From Streptomonospora nanhaiensis (lineage in GTDB: Bacteria > Actinomycetota > Actinomycetes > Streptosporangiales > Streptosporangiaceae): a stretch of 64,000 nt of DNA. Of the stretch, positions 17,490-25,829 are shown in pieces. A program made the position numbers and the translations under genes. The stretch lies in the NCBI RefSeq assembly GCF_013410565.1, contig NZ_JACCFO010000001.1, positions 1,054,001-1,118,000 of the forward strand, read 5' to 3'. The notes under the pieces are model-generated. The model ran no database searches. It was not told the origin of the DNA and saw only the letters and a program-made list of their open reading frames with translations. The first letter of the stretch is position 1; every line of letters begins with the position of its first letter.

Positions 17490-17544
17490 CGCCGATCCCC
17501 CACCGCCCCTCCCCGGCCGCCGCCCCCTCCGGCCCGGCGCCCCG

Positions 17545-17581
17545 CCACGGCCCCCGGACGCGGAGCGTCCGGGGGCCGTGG
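17545..17581. terminator. Bidirectional terminator between MFS gene and sugar operon
   Basis: A perfect 17-bp stem (CCACGGCCCCCGGACGC and complement) with loop GGA, lying between two convergent stop codons. It ends the eleven-gene operon on the minus strand. Confidence 0.85.
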
Positions 17582-17584
17582 GGC

Positions 17585-18178
17585 CTACAGCCGCCTCAAG
17601 GCCGGGATCTGGTCCGGGTCGGACAGCGCCGAGCCCACCGCCACCAGCGCCGCGCCCGCCTTCAGGAAGTCCGGGGCGTTGCGGGCGTCCACGCCGCCGG
17701 TGGCCACCACGCGCACGTCGGGGAACGGCCCGTGCAGGGCCCGGATCCACTCGGGTCCCAGGACCGACGCGGGGAACGCCTTCACCCAGCGCCCGCCCGC
17801 GCGCAGCACGGCCTGCACCTCCGACGGCGTGGCGGCCCCGGGCAGGTGCGGCATCCCGGCCGCCTCCGAGGCCGCCATGACCTCCGGGTCGAACCCGGGC
17901 GCCACCGTGAACGCCGCCCCCGCCGCCGCCACCGCGCGGACCTGCTCGGTGTCCACGACGGTGCCCGCGCCCACGGCCAGGCCCCGCTCCGCGCCCGCCC
18001 GCACGGTCGCGCGCATCGCCTCCAGCCCCTGGGGATCGCGGGCGGGCACCTCCACCACCGTGATGCCCAGGTCCCACGCCCGGGTGGCCACGGCCACCGT
18101 CTCCTGCGGGGACAGCCCCCGCAGGATGGCCATCACCCGGTGGCCCTCGAACATCCGCTCCAGGTCGTCGCCGCTCAT
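17585..18178 (-). CDS. KDPG/KDPGal aldolase (2-dehydro-3-deoxyphosphogluconate aldolase family)
   Basis: 197 residues, the normal size of trimeric class I KDPG aldolases. The Schiff-base lysine lies in WVKAFPAS (about 131) and the general base in VVEVPARDP (about 43); GAGTV and TGGVDARN phosphate loops are present. It cleaves 2-dehydro-3-deoxy-6-phospho-sugar acid to pyruvate and glyceraldehyde 3-phosphate, the last step of the pathway encoded upstream. Its ATG overlaps the kinase stop. In galactonate context the substrate would be KDPGal (DgoA activity). Last gene of the operon. Confidence 0.9.
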   Translation of the reverse strand: MSGDDLERMFEGHRVMAILRGLSPQETVAVATRAWDLGITVVEVPARDPQGLEAMRATVRAGAERGLAVGAGTVVDTEQVRAVAAAGAAFTVAPGFDPEVMAASEAAGMPHLPGAATPSEVQAVLRAGGRWVKAFPASVLGPEWIRALHGPFPDVRVVATGGVDARNAPDFLKAGAALVAVGSALSDPDQIPALRRL

Positions 18179-19164
18179 GCCGTGCTCCCTCTCTCGCTCA
18201 CTCGCCCGCCCGCCAGCACCGCCGAGGCCGCCTCGACCCAGCGCTCCCGGGGCGCCCGCAGCGCCTCGTCCCACTCCCCCGCCTCCGGCGGCGCGGCCAG
18301 GTCGCCCAGCTCGCGCAGGACCCGACCGGCGCACAGGTGCCCCAGGCGCAGCCGGCCCGCCGCGTCGAGCCCGCGCAACCCGCCCGCCAGGTACCCGGCG
18401 GCGAAGGCGTCGCCCGCGCCGACCGGCTCCACCACCTCGACGCGCGGCGAGGGCACGTGCGTGCGCCCGTGCGCGCCGAACTCGGTGGCGCCGTGCTCGG
18501 CGTCCTTCACCACCAGCCGCGGCACCGTGGGCAGCAGCGCGCGGACCTGCTCGGCTGTCGCGGTGCCCCACAGGGCCTCGGCCTCGTCCCGGCCGACCAG
18601 GACCACGTCGGCCAGCCGCGCCAGCTCCAGCAGGCGCGCCGCCGCCCCGCCCCGCGGCCACAGCCGGGGCCGGTGGTTGACGTCGAAGCTCACCGTCAGC
18701 GCGGGGTCGGCGAGCAGCCGCTCGGTGAGCGCGGCGCACTCCGGCGACAGCGCCGGGGTGATCCCCGACACGTGCACCACCGCCGCCCCGCGCACGAGCG
18801 GGTGGTCGGCGGCCTCGGGCCCCAGTGCCGAGGCCGCCGAGCCGGCCCGGTAGTAGTGCACCGTGCTGCCCGACGGCGCGGGGTCCTTGGCGAACAGCCC
18901 GGTGGGGCGGGCGGGGTCGGTCCGCACCGCCGACACGTCCACGCCGCGCCCGGCCACCGCGCGCACCACCACCCGCCCGAAGGGGTCGTCGCCCACCGCG
19001 CTCAACCAGGCCGCCCGGTGCCCGAGCCCGGCCAGGGCGCAGGCGACGTTGGACTCCGCTCCGGCCGCCGTGAGGGCCAGGCGCGGCGCCGCGTCCAGCG
19101 GCAGCGGATCGGCCGGCACCAGCAGCGCCATGGTCTCGCCGACGCACACCACCGGCGCGCTCAC
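18175..19164 (-). CDS. PfkB-family sugar-acid kinase (2-keto-3-deoxygluconate/galactonate kinase)
   Basis: 329 residues of the ribokinase/PfkB fold: CVGETMALLVP at the N-terminus, the AGAESNVACALAGLGH sugar-binding motif, and the C-terminal signature GAGDAFAAGYLAGG with catalytic Asp near residue 250. It phosphorylates KDG or KDGal at O6 with ATP. The GTG start shares bases with the lactonase stop (GTGA), and the aldolase follows by overlap, so product is handed to the next enzyme. It is not of the DgoK type used by enteric bacteria; assignment to galactonate rather than gluconate rests on the dehydratase. Confidence 0.88.
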   Translation of the reverse strand: MSAPVVCVGETMALLVPADPLPLDAAPRLALTAAGAESNVACALAGLGHRAAWLSAVGDDPFGRVVVRAVAGRGVDVSAVRTDPARPTGLFAKDPAPSGSTVHYYRAGSAASALGPEAADHPLVRGAAVVHVSGITPALSPECAALTERLLADPALTVSFDVNHRPRLWPRGGAAARLLELARLADVVLVGRDEAEALWGTATAEQVRALLPTVPRLVVKDAEHGATEFGAHGRTHVPSPRVEVVEPVGAGDAFAAGYLAGGLRGLDAAGRLRLGHLCAGRVLRELGDLAAPPEAGEWDEALRAPRERWVEAASAVLAGGRVSERGSTA

Positions 19165-20039
19165 AACGCGTCCCCGAACTCCGCGGCGGGCCGGGCGGGC
19201 ACGTCGGCGGGTACGCGAAACACCGCGCCGTCGGCGTCGGCGGCCTCCTCCAGGCCGATCCGGGCGGTGGCCGCGAACAGGTGCGGCCGGTCCGCGCCCA
19301 CCACGCACACGCTCGCGGGCTGGGCGGCGGGCAGGCGCACCACGCGCTCCAGGGCGCCCTCGGGGGTGTAGCGGTGGACGCGCCCGGTGCCCCAGACCGC
19401 CGTCCACAGGTGACCGGCGTCGTCGACCTGCATGCCGTCGGGGCTGCCCTCGGTCAGGCGGGCGAACACGCGGGGCGGCCCCGGCTCGCCGTCGCCGTCG
19501 AGCGCGAACACGTCGATCCGGCCCTCGGCGCTGTCGGCCAGGTACATCAGCCGCCCGTCGGGGGAGAACGCCGGGCCGTTGGGGATGGTGTAGCCCTCCA
19601 GCACCCGGTGCACGGCGCCGCCGGGGTCGGCCCGGTACAGCGCGCCCGCCCCGGGGGTGCCGTCGTAGGCCATCGACCCGGCCCAGAAGCGCCCGGCGGG
19701 GTCGCAGCAGCCGTCGTTCATGCGCATGGCGGTGGGGGCGCCGTCCTCGGGGCGCGCCAGCCACTCCACGCCGGGGGCACGGCCCTCGCGCACGGTCAGC
19801 AGCGCCACCCCGGTGCCGGCGGCGGCGACGTAGACCTCGCCGGAACCGCGCACGGGCGCGACCGCGCCCAGGGGGACGTCCACCTCGGCCAGGAGCCGGG
19901 CGGGCCCCGGGTGCTCGGGGTCCAGGGCGAACAGCCGGCCCGCGAGGATGTCCACCCCCAGCAGGCCCGCGGCGGTCCACCGCAGCCCCTCGCCCAGTTC
20001 GAACCGGTCCGGTGCCCAGGCGCGCACCGCTGCCTCCAC
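19161..20039 (-). CDS. SMP-30/gluconolactonase-family sugar lactonase
   Basis: 292 residues, six-bladed propeller. Metal-ligand positions typical of the family can be seen: Glu in ELGEGLRW, Asn in MNDGCCDPAGRFWAGSM, Asn in IPNGPAFSPDG and Asp in SPDGMQVDDAGHLW. It opens the aldono-lactone produced by the sugar dehydrogenase to the free acid. I choose a GTG with GGGGAGGA five bases upstream; an ATG 18 bases earlier would overlap the dehydratase gene and lacks a ribosome site. It sits between dehydratase and kinase in the operon. Confidence 0.87.
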   Translation of the reverse strand: MEAAVRAWAPDRFELGEGLRWTAAGLLGVDILAGRLFALDPEHPGPARLLAEVDVPLGAVAPVRGSGEVYVAAAGTGVALLTVREGRAPGVEWLARPEDGAPTAMRMNDGCCDPAGRFWAGSMAYDGTPGAGALYRADPGGAVHRVLEGYTIPNGPAFSPDGRLMYLADSAEGRIDVFALDGDGEPGPPRVFARLTEGSPDGMQVDDAGHLWTAVWGTGRVHRYTPEGALERVVRLPAAQPASVCVVGADRPHLFAATARIGLEEAADADGAVFRVPADVPARPAAEFGDAL

Positions 20040-20050
20040 CGCTTCCTCCC

Positions 20051-21196
20051 CTACCATTCGGCGAACGATCCGTCGTCGTGGCTCCACACCGGCGGGCGCC
20101 AGCGGTGCCCCACCCGGTCGGCCGCGCGCACCGCGTCCTCGTCGACCGCCACGCCCAGGCCCGGCGCCTCGGTGCGGCGCATGTGGCCGTCGGGGAAGGC
20201 GAACACCCCGGTGTCCAGGACGTAGTCGAGCAGTTCGGCCTCCCGGTTGTAGTGGATGCCGATGCCCTGCTCCTGGATGAGGAAGTTGGGCGTGGCGAAC
20301 GCGACCTGGAGGCTGGCCGCCAGCGCCACCGGCCCCAGCGGGCAGTGCGGGGCCAGCAGGGCGTCGTAGGTCTCGGCCAGCGCCGCGATCCGCCGCACCT
20401 CGGAGATGCCGCCCGCGTGGGACAGGTCGGGCTGGGCGACCGCGATCCCGGCCTGCAGCGCGGGCAGGAAGTCGCCGCGGGAGTACAGGCGCTCGCCGGT
20501 GGCGATGGGCACCGGGCTGGCACCCACGACGTCGGCGAGCCGGTGCCCGTACTCCGGCAGCACCGGCTCCTCCACGAACATGGGGCGCAGCGGCTCCAGC
20601 AGCGGCAGCACCCGGCGCGCGGCGGCGGCGTTGAACCGGCCGTGGAAGTCCACGGCCACGTCCCGGTCGTCGCCCAGCACCGCGCGGACCTGGGCCAGCC
20701 GCTCCACCACGGCGTCGATCTCGCGGACGGTGGGCGAGCGGCCCACCACCCCGGCGGCGTTCATCTTCACCGCCGTGAGCCCGGACTCCACGCGCGCGGC
20801 GACGGCCTCGCCCAGCTGCGCGGGGTCGTCGCCGCCGACCCAGCCGTAGACGCGCACCCGGTCGCGGACCGGTCCGCCCAGCAGCCGGTACACCGGAACG
20901 CCCAGCCGCTTGCCGGCGATGTCCCACAGCGCCTGGTCGAGCCCTGCCACGGCGCTGGAGAGCACCGGGCCGCCCCGGTAGAAGGCGGCCTTGGTCAGGC
21001 GCTGCCAGTGGTGCTCGATCGCCGTGGGGTCCTCGCCCAGGAGCAGGTCGGACAGCTCCTCGACGGCGGCGCGCACCGTCGCGGCGCGGCCCTCCACCAC
21101 CGGTTCGCCCCACCCGACGACGCCCTCGTCGGTCTCCACGCAGCACAGCAGCCACCGCGGGGCGACCAGGAACGTCTCGATGCGGGTGATCCTCAT
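20051..21196 (-). CDS. dgoD: D-galactonate dehydratase (enolase superfamily, DgoD-type)
   Basis: 381 residues, almost identical in length to the enteric enzyme. Active-site elements are in register: metal ligands in VAVDFHGR (Asp about 180, His about 182), FVEEPVLPE (about 208) and ATGERLYS (about 232), catalytic His in LAPHCPLGP (about 282) and Glu in QEQGIGIHYN. It dehydrates galactonate to 2-keto-3-deoxygalactonate. Other mandelate-racemase-subgroup acids remain possible, but the His-to-Glu arrangement and length favour galactonate. Its ATG overlaps the regulator's stop. Confidence 0.85.
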   Translation of the reverse strand: MRITRIETFLVAPRWLLCCVETDEGVVGWGEPVVEGRAATVRAAVEELSDLLLGEDPTAIEHHWQRLTKAAFYRGGPVLSSAVAGLDQALWDIAGKRLGVPVYRLLGGPVRDRVRVYGWVGGDDPAQLGEAVAARVESGLTAVKMNAAGVVGRSPTVREIDAVVERLAQVRAVLGDDRDVAVDFHGRFNAAAARRVLPLLEPLRPMFVEEPVLPEYGHRLADVVGASPVPIATGERLYSRGDFLPALQAGIAVAQPDLSHAGGISEVRRIAALAETYDALLAPHCPLGPVALAASLQVAFATPNFLIQEQGIGIHYNREAELLDYVLDTGVFAFPDGHMRRTEAPGLGVAVDEDAVRAADRVGHRWRPPVWSHDDGSFAEW

Positions 21197-21924
21197 GCGG
21201 GTCTCTCCAGTTCGTCGTCGGCGCCGTCGCCGGTGGCGCCGAACAGGTCCTCGTCGGCCTGCTCCAGCAGCGAGCGCATCGCGGTCTCGGCGGCGGCCGG
21301 GTCGCCCGCGGCGACGGCCTCGGTGACCGAGGTGTGGCTGGGCACGGGGTCCTTGTGGGCGCCCGCGTGCACCAGGCGGTCGCGTTCGACCAGGCCCGCG
21401 GCCAGGAAGATGTCGGTGCGGGTGTACAGCTCGTTGTGGGTGGCCGCCAGCAGCGCGCGGTGCCAGCGCAGGTCGCTGGCCGCGGCCTCCTCGGGCGAGG
21501 ACCCGTGGCTGTCGGCCATCGCCCGCACCGCCGCGCGCAGCTCGGCCACGTCGGCGTCGGTGCGGCGCAGCGCCGCCAGCCGGGCGGCGGTGGGCTCCAG
21601 GGCGCCGCGCAGCTCGGCCAAGTCGCGGAAGAACAGGTCGCCGGCTCCGGTGGCGACCTGCCACTTGACGACGTCGGGGTCGAGCAGGTTCCAGTCGGCC
21701 CGGGGCCGCACGAACGTCCCCTTGCGCTGCCGCGACCCGACCAGCCCTTTGGCGGCCAGGACCTTGATCGCCTCCCGGATGGCCGTGAGGCTCAGGCCCA
21801 GGTCGGCGCTGAGCGCGGCCAGGTCGATGGTCTCCCCCTCGGCGATCTCGCCGGAGAGCACGCGTTCGCCCAGCAGCTGCACGATCTGCCCGTGGACCCC
21901 GCGTTCGGAGTAGGCCGCCATCAT
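21193..21924 (-). CDS. GntR/FadR-subfamily regulator (FCD domain), DgoR-like
   Basis: 243 residues: winged helix (about 1-75, with LSLTAIREAIKVLAAKGLV and basic GSRQRKGTFVRP wing) and an all-helical FCD effector domain with the expected metal-ligand histidines (LRWHRALLAATHN). Translationally coupled to the dehydratase gene within the operon. Known: DgoR, a FadR-type repressor, senses galactonate. Likely represses the operon promoter near 28.65 kb, whose AT-rich palindrome is the candidate site. Confidence 0.87.
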   Translation of the reverse strand: MMAAYSERGVHGQIVQLLGERVLSGEIAEGETIDLAALSADLGLSLTAIREAIKVLAAKGLVGSRQRKGTFVRPRADWNLLDPDVVKWQVATGAGDLFFRDLAELRGALEPTAARLAALRRTDADVAELRAAVRAMADSHGSSPEEAAASDLRWHRALLAATHNELYTRTDIFLAAGLVERDRLVHAGAHKDPVPSHTSVTEAVAAGDPAAAETAMRSLLEQADEDLFGATGDGADDELERPA

Positions 21925-21943
21925 GTCCTTCCTCTCACGCGCC

Positions 21944-22699
21944 TCACGACGACGCCTTGTAGATACTCCATCCTCCGTCGACCGGAAGGCTCACCCCGGT
22001 GACGTAGGAGGCGTCGGCGGAGGCGAGGAACGACACCGCGGCGGCGACCTCGTCGGGCTCGCCCATGCGCCCCGCGGCGGTCTGGGCGGCGCTGTCGCGG
22101 CGGTCGTCCTCGCCGATCTCCTCCCAGGCGGCGGTGAGGATGGGTCCGGGCAGCACGCAGTTGACCCGCACCCGCGGCCCGTACTCCACGGCCAGCTGCC
22201 GGGCCAGCGCGGTGAGCCCGCCCTTGGTGGCGGCGTAGGCGGGCCGGCCCGGCAGCCCGAACCAGGCGTGCACGGAGGACACCAGCACGACGGAGCCGCC
22301 GGTGGCGGTCAGGTCCGCCAGGCAGGCCCGCACCCCCAGGAAGGCCCCGGTGAGGTTGACGGCGAGCTGGCGCTCCCAGGAGGCGGGCGAGGTCTCGTGG
22401 GCGGGCGCGACCTGGACGGTGTAGGCGTTGGAGACGAGCACGCCGACCGGGCCGAACGCGGTGCGGGCGGTGTCCACGACGCGCGCCCAGTCCGCCTCGT
22501 CGGCGGCGTCGGCGCGCACCGCCACGGCGCGGCCGCCCTCGGCGCGCACGCGCGCGGCCGCCTCCTCCACCTCCGGGGACAGGTCGGTCAGGACCACCCC
22601 GGCACCCTCGGCGGCCAGGCGGCGGGCGGCGGCCGCGCCGATCCCCCGGGCCGCGCCGGTGACCACCGCGGTGGCCCCCTCGTGTCTGCTGTGTGCCAT
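21944..22699 (-). CDS. SDR-family oxidoreductase (candidate aldose 1-dehydrogenase)
   Basis: 251 residues with the classical short-chain dehydrogenase layout: TGAARGIG nucleotide loop (15-22), catalytic Ser in LVSSVHAW (about 138), YAATK (about 153-157) and a terminal VDGGWSIY segment. A GGAGA site precedes the ATG. In this operon it is a candidate for oxidising galactose (or fucose/arabinose) to the lactone with NAD(P), feeding the lactonase. The substrate cannot be read from sequence. Confidence 0.85.
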   Translation of the reverse strand: MAHSRHEGATAVVTGAARGIGAAAARRLAAEGAGVVLTDLSPEVEEAAARVRAEGGRAVAVRADAADEADWARVVDTARTAFGPVGVLVSNAYTVQVAPAHETSPASWERQLAVNLTGAFLGVRACLADLTATGGSVVLVSSVHAWFGLPGRPAYAATKGGLTALARQLAVEYGPRVRVNCVLPGPILTAAWEEIGEDDRRDSAAQTAAGRMGEPDEVAAAVSFLASADASYVTGVSLPVDGGWSIYKASS

Positions 22700-22719
22700 G
22701 TCTCTCCTGCGACTGTGTC

Positions 22720-23682
22720 CTAGGCCCCGGCGGGCGCCAGGTCGAACGCGATGCTCAGCGAGGCCTCCTCGCCGGGGGCGAGCTCGGTGAGCGGCCCCAG
22801 CACCTCGCACTCCACCACCCGGTCTTGGGGCCGCAGCCCGCCCAAGTGCGCCAAGGGGTGCTCCAGCGGGTACTCCAGCCACACCTCGACCCGCGACCCC
22901 TGGTCGGGGTAGGCGCCCGGCGCCGGGGTGAAAGTCTGGGTCAGAGCGCCGGCGGCGCCCACGTGGCGGATCCAGCCCGCGGCGGTGGGGAACCCGACCT
23001 TGCCGACCACGTCCTGGGCGGGCACCCGCAGCACGCCGGGCGCGTGCTCGACCACGCGGGGGGTGGCGTCACCGGCGACCAGGGGCACGGTGTGCGGCCC
23101 CTCGCCGGCCACGCCGACGTAGACGCCGCCGTCGTCGGCGCGCGCGGCGCCGTCGAGCTGGGTGACGTTCCACAGCGCCCAGGTGCGCGGGGCGTCGGCG
23201 GTGTTGCGCGCGGTCAGGTCCAGCCGGTACCCGGAAGCGCCGGGCTCCAGGGTGATCCGGCGGCGCAGGCGCAGGCCGGTGCGCGGGTCGTCGCCGCTGG
23301 TCATGGTGAGCACGGCGGCGCCGCCGCCGAGGGCGCCGACCTCGGCGGCGTAGGCCCCGGAGTCCAGCACGGGGTCGGGCGGGCCGGCCCACTCTCCGGG
23401 GCCCGACCAGCCCTGCGGGGCCGGCCAGGTCTTGTCGCCGCCGACGTTGTTCCAGGCGCTCATCGGCCCCTCGACGGGGTCGAGGCGCACGCCCTCGCGG
23501 CGCCGCAGGCCGGCGTCGAGCAGGCGCGGGTTGCGGTACAGGAACTCCCGGCCGGCCAGGCGCAGCGACAGCACGCGCCCGCCCAGGCCGGGTGCGGCGG
23601 TCAGCCGCAGCACGCCGTTGTCCAGGACCACGCGCTCGTCGGGCCCGGCGCCCTCGCGCGCGGCGCGCACCGGCCCGCTCAC
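22720..23682 (-). CDS. DUF4380-type aldose-epimerase-like beta-sandwich protein
   Basis: 320 residues beginning with a GTG coupled to the dehydrogenase stop (GTGA). The repeated beta-strand pattern (RVVLDNGVLRLTAAPGLGGRVLSL... MSAWNNVGGDKTWPAPQGW) resembles galactose-mutarotase-like proteins, especially the DUF4380 group with its GGDKTWPAPQ element. Mutarotases supply the anomer used by aldose dehydrogenases, so a helper role in the pathway is plausible. The catalytic histidine pair of true GalM enzymes is not evident, so I do not call it an epimerase. Confidence 0.65.
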   Translation of the reverse strand: MSGPVRAAREGAGPDERVVLDNGVLRLTAAPGLGGRVLSLRLAGREFLYRNPRLLDAGLRRREGVRLDPVEGPMSAWNNVGGDKTWPAPQGWSGPGEWAGPPDPVLDSGAYAAEVGALGGGAAVLTMTSGDDPRTGLRLRRRITLEPGASGYRLDLTARNTADAPRTWALWNVTQLDGAARADDGGVYVGVAGEGPHTVPLVAGDATPRVVEHAPGVLRVPAQDVVGKVGFPTAAGWIRHVGAAGALTQTFTPAPGAYPDQGSRVEVWLEYPLEHPLAHLGGLRPQDRVVECEVLGPLTELAPGEEASLSIAFDLAPAGA

Positions 23683-24770
23683 CGCTGCCCCGCCCCGGCG
23701 GTCAGCACGACCTTGCCGCGGCTCTCCCCCGCCGCCAGCCGGTAGGCGGCGTCGGCGTCGGCGAGGTCGAAGCGGTCGGAGACCACCCGCTCGGGCGACA
23801 GCCCCCAGCGCACCAGGTTGCGGGCCAGCTCGGCCATGGCCGGCAGGGAGGTCACCCAGGACGCGTACAGCGTGAGCTGCTTGTGCAGGAGGGTGTCGGA
23901 GACCTCGGTCTCCAGGGTGCCGCCCTCCCCCACCAGCGACACCCGCCCCCACTCGGCGGCCTGCTCCAGGGCCAGCGAGCGGCCCGGCCGCGAACCCGAG
24001 CAGTCGATCACCGTGGCGGCGCCGCGCCCGGCGGTTGCGGCGGCGACCGTGTCGGCCGCCTCCTCGGGCGCGGCCACGGCGTCGAAGACGTCGAGGCCGG
24101 CCGCCCAGTCGCGGCGCCGCCGGGAGGGCTCCACGCCGATGACGCGGGCGGCGCCCATGCCCCGGCCGACCATCCCGGCCGCCAGCCCGACGGGGCCCAG
24201 GCCGACGACGAGCAGGTCGCCGTCGCCGTTGACCCCGATGCGCCGCAGGCCCTCGTAGGCGGTGCCGAACCCGCAGGCGATGAGGGCGCCGTCCACGAAC
24301 GACAGCTCGTCGGGCAGCGGGACGCAGGTGGACTCCTCGGCCAGCAGGTACTGGGCGTGGCCGCCGTCGCGCTGCCAGCCGTAGGCGGCCCGCGCCGGGG
24401 CGGTGCAGCTGATCATGAACCCGCGGCGGCAGTTGTCGCACAGCCCGCACCCGGCGATGTGGTAGACGATCACCCGGTCGCCGGGGCCGAACCGGCGGCA
24501 GCCGGCCCCGGCCCGCACGACCGTGCCCGAGGGCTCGTGCCCGGCGACGACCCCGCGGTAGGCGGGGCCGTCGATGCCCCGGTGGGTCTTGTGCTCGTGG
24601 TAGATGAACCCGATGTCGCTGCCGCAGATGCCCGACGCGCCGATGCGCAGCAGCACCTGGCCGGGGCCGGGCTCGGGCACGGGCAGGGTGTCGACCACGG
24701 CGGTGGAGTCGCCCGGCAGCCGGACCCCGCGCATGGTCGCGGGCGTCGGCGCGGTGGTGGTCGTGTTCAA
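23679..24770 (-). CDS. Zinc-dependent medium-chain alcohol/polyol dehydrogenase
   Basis: 363 residues. Catalytic zinc ligands in GICGSD and GHEPSG, four-cysteine structural zinc lobe (CGLCDNCRRGFMISC) and a Rossmann VVGLGPVGLAA motif identify a sorbitol/threonine-dehydrogenase-like MDR enzyme. The start is a TTG with AGGAAGGA upstream; the first ATG would remove 12 residues and lacks a ribosome site. It may oxidise the imported sugar or a related polyol; which of the two dehydrogenases makes the lactone is unresolved. Confidence 0.85.
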   Translation of the reverse strand: MNTTTTAPTPATMRGVRLPGDSTAVVDTLPVPEPGPGQVLLRIGASGICGSDIGFIYHEHKTHRGIDGPAYRGVVAGHEPSGTVVRAGAGCRRFGPGDRVIVYHIAGCGLCDNCRRGFMISCTAPARAAYGWQRDGGHAQYLLAEESTCVPLPDELSFVDGALIACGFGTAYEGLRRIGVNGDGDLLVVGLGPVGLAAGMVGRGMGAARVIGVEPSRRRRDWAAGLDVFDAVAAPEEAADTVAAATAGRGAATVIDCSGSRPGRSLALEQAAEWGRVSLVGEGGTLETEVSDTLLHKQLTLYASWVTSLPAMAELARNLVRWGLSPERVVSDRFDLADADAAYRLAAGESRGKVVLTAGAGQR

Positions 24771-24806
24771 CGCGGTTCCTTCCTCTCTCGCAGCCCGCCG
24801 CGGCCC

Positions 24807-25817
24807 TCAAGTGAGGCGGTTGGCGGCCGAGCGGCTGTTGACCAGGACGTTCACCAGGACGGCGGCGACGATGATGAGGCCGCGCACGACGTCCTGGAAG
24901 AAGGGGTTGACGCCCAGCAGCACCAGGCCGTTGGCGATGACGCTGATGAACACCACGCCCAGGAACGTGCCCAGCAGGGACCCGCGCCCGCCGGCCAGCG
25001 CGGTGCCGCCGATGACCACGGCCGCGATGACGTCGAACTCCAGTCCGGCGGCCGCGCCGCCGTTGCCCGATCCCAGCCGGGCGGCCAGCAGGATCCCGGT
25101 GATGGCGGCGAGCAGGCCGGTGGTGGCGAACAGCAGCACCCGCACCCGGGTGACGTTCAGCCCGGCCAGGCGGGCGGCGGCGGCGTTGCCGCCGATGGCG
25201 TAGACCGAGCGCCCGTAGGCGGTGTAGCGGGCCACGTAGGCGAACACCGCGAACAGGGCGAGCATGACCAGGGCGGAGGTGGGGACGCCCAGGACCGATC
25301 CGCCCAGGACGTCGAAGACGGCGCTCTCGGGCAGCGGCACGGGCAGCGCGTCGGTCATGTACAGCGCGAGCCCGCCCAGGACGCTCCACAGGCCCAGCGT
25401 GGTGATGAAGGAGGGGACGTTGAACCGGGCGCGCAGCCACCCGGCCAGGGCGCCCCAGGCCACACCCAGCAGCAGGGTGAGGGCGATCGCCCCGGCCACG
25501 CCGAGGTTCCACTCGGCGGCGCCCTTGGCGACCAGGACCGAGGCGAAGGCCACGGCCGGGCCGATGCTGATGTCGATCTCGCCCGCCACGATCACCAGCG
25601 TCACGCCCCAGGCGGCGATGCCGATGGTCGCGGCGTTGCGCAGCAGGCCGAGCTGGTTGTCCAGGCTCAGGAAGCCGCTGGCGGAGGCGCCGAGCACGAC
25701 GTAGAGGAGCACGATGGCGGCCAGCAGGCCGATCTCGTTGAGCCTGCGGCCGTAGCGGCCGACGAGGTCGCGCCGCGCGGGGGCGGCGGCGCCGGGGACT
25801 GGGGTGGTGGTGGTCAT
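24807..25817 (-). CDS. Sugar ABC transporter permease (RbsC-like)
   Basis: 336 residues with eight to ten hydrophobic segments and family patterns LVIVAGEIDISIGPAVAFAS, AAARLAGLNVTRVRVLLF and VVIGGTALAGGRGSLLGTFLG of ribose/galactose-type permeases (BPD_transp_2). A single permease gene suggests a homodimeric channel as in RbsC. It lies between the ATPase and dehydrogenase genes with small gaps, in the same operon. Confidence 0.92.
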   Translation of the reverse strand: MTTTTPVPGAAAPARRDLVGRYGRRLNEIGLLAAIVLLYVVLGASASGFLSLDNQLGLLRNAATIGIAAWGVTLVIVAGEIDISIGPAVAFASVLVAKGAAEWNLGVAGAIALTLLLGVAWGALAGWLRARFNVPSFITTLGLWSVLGGLALYMTDALPVPLPESAVFDVLGGSVLGVPTSALVMLALFAVFAYVARYTAYGRSVYAIGGNAAAARLAGLNVTRVRVLLFATTGLLAAITGILLAARLGSGNGGAAAGLEFDVIAAVVIGGTALAGGRGSLLGTFLGVVFISVIANGLVLLGVNPFFQDVVRGLIIVAAVLVNVLVNSRSAANRLT

Positions 25818-25829
25818 TGCTACCTCGCC

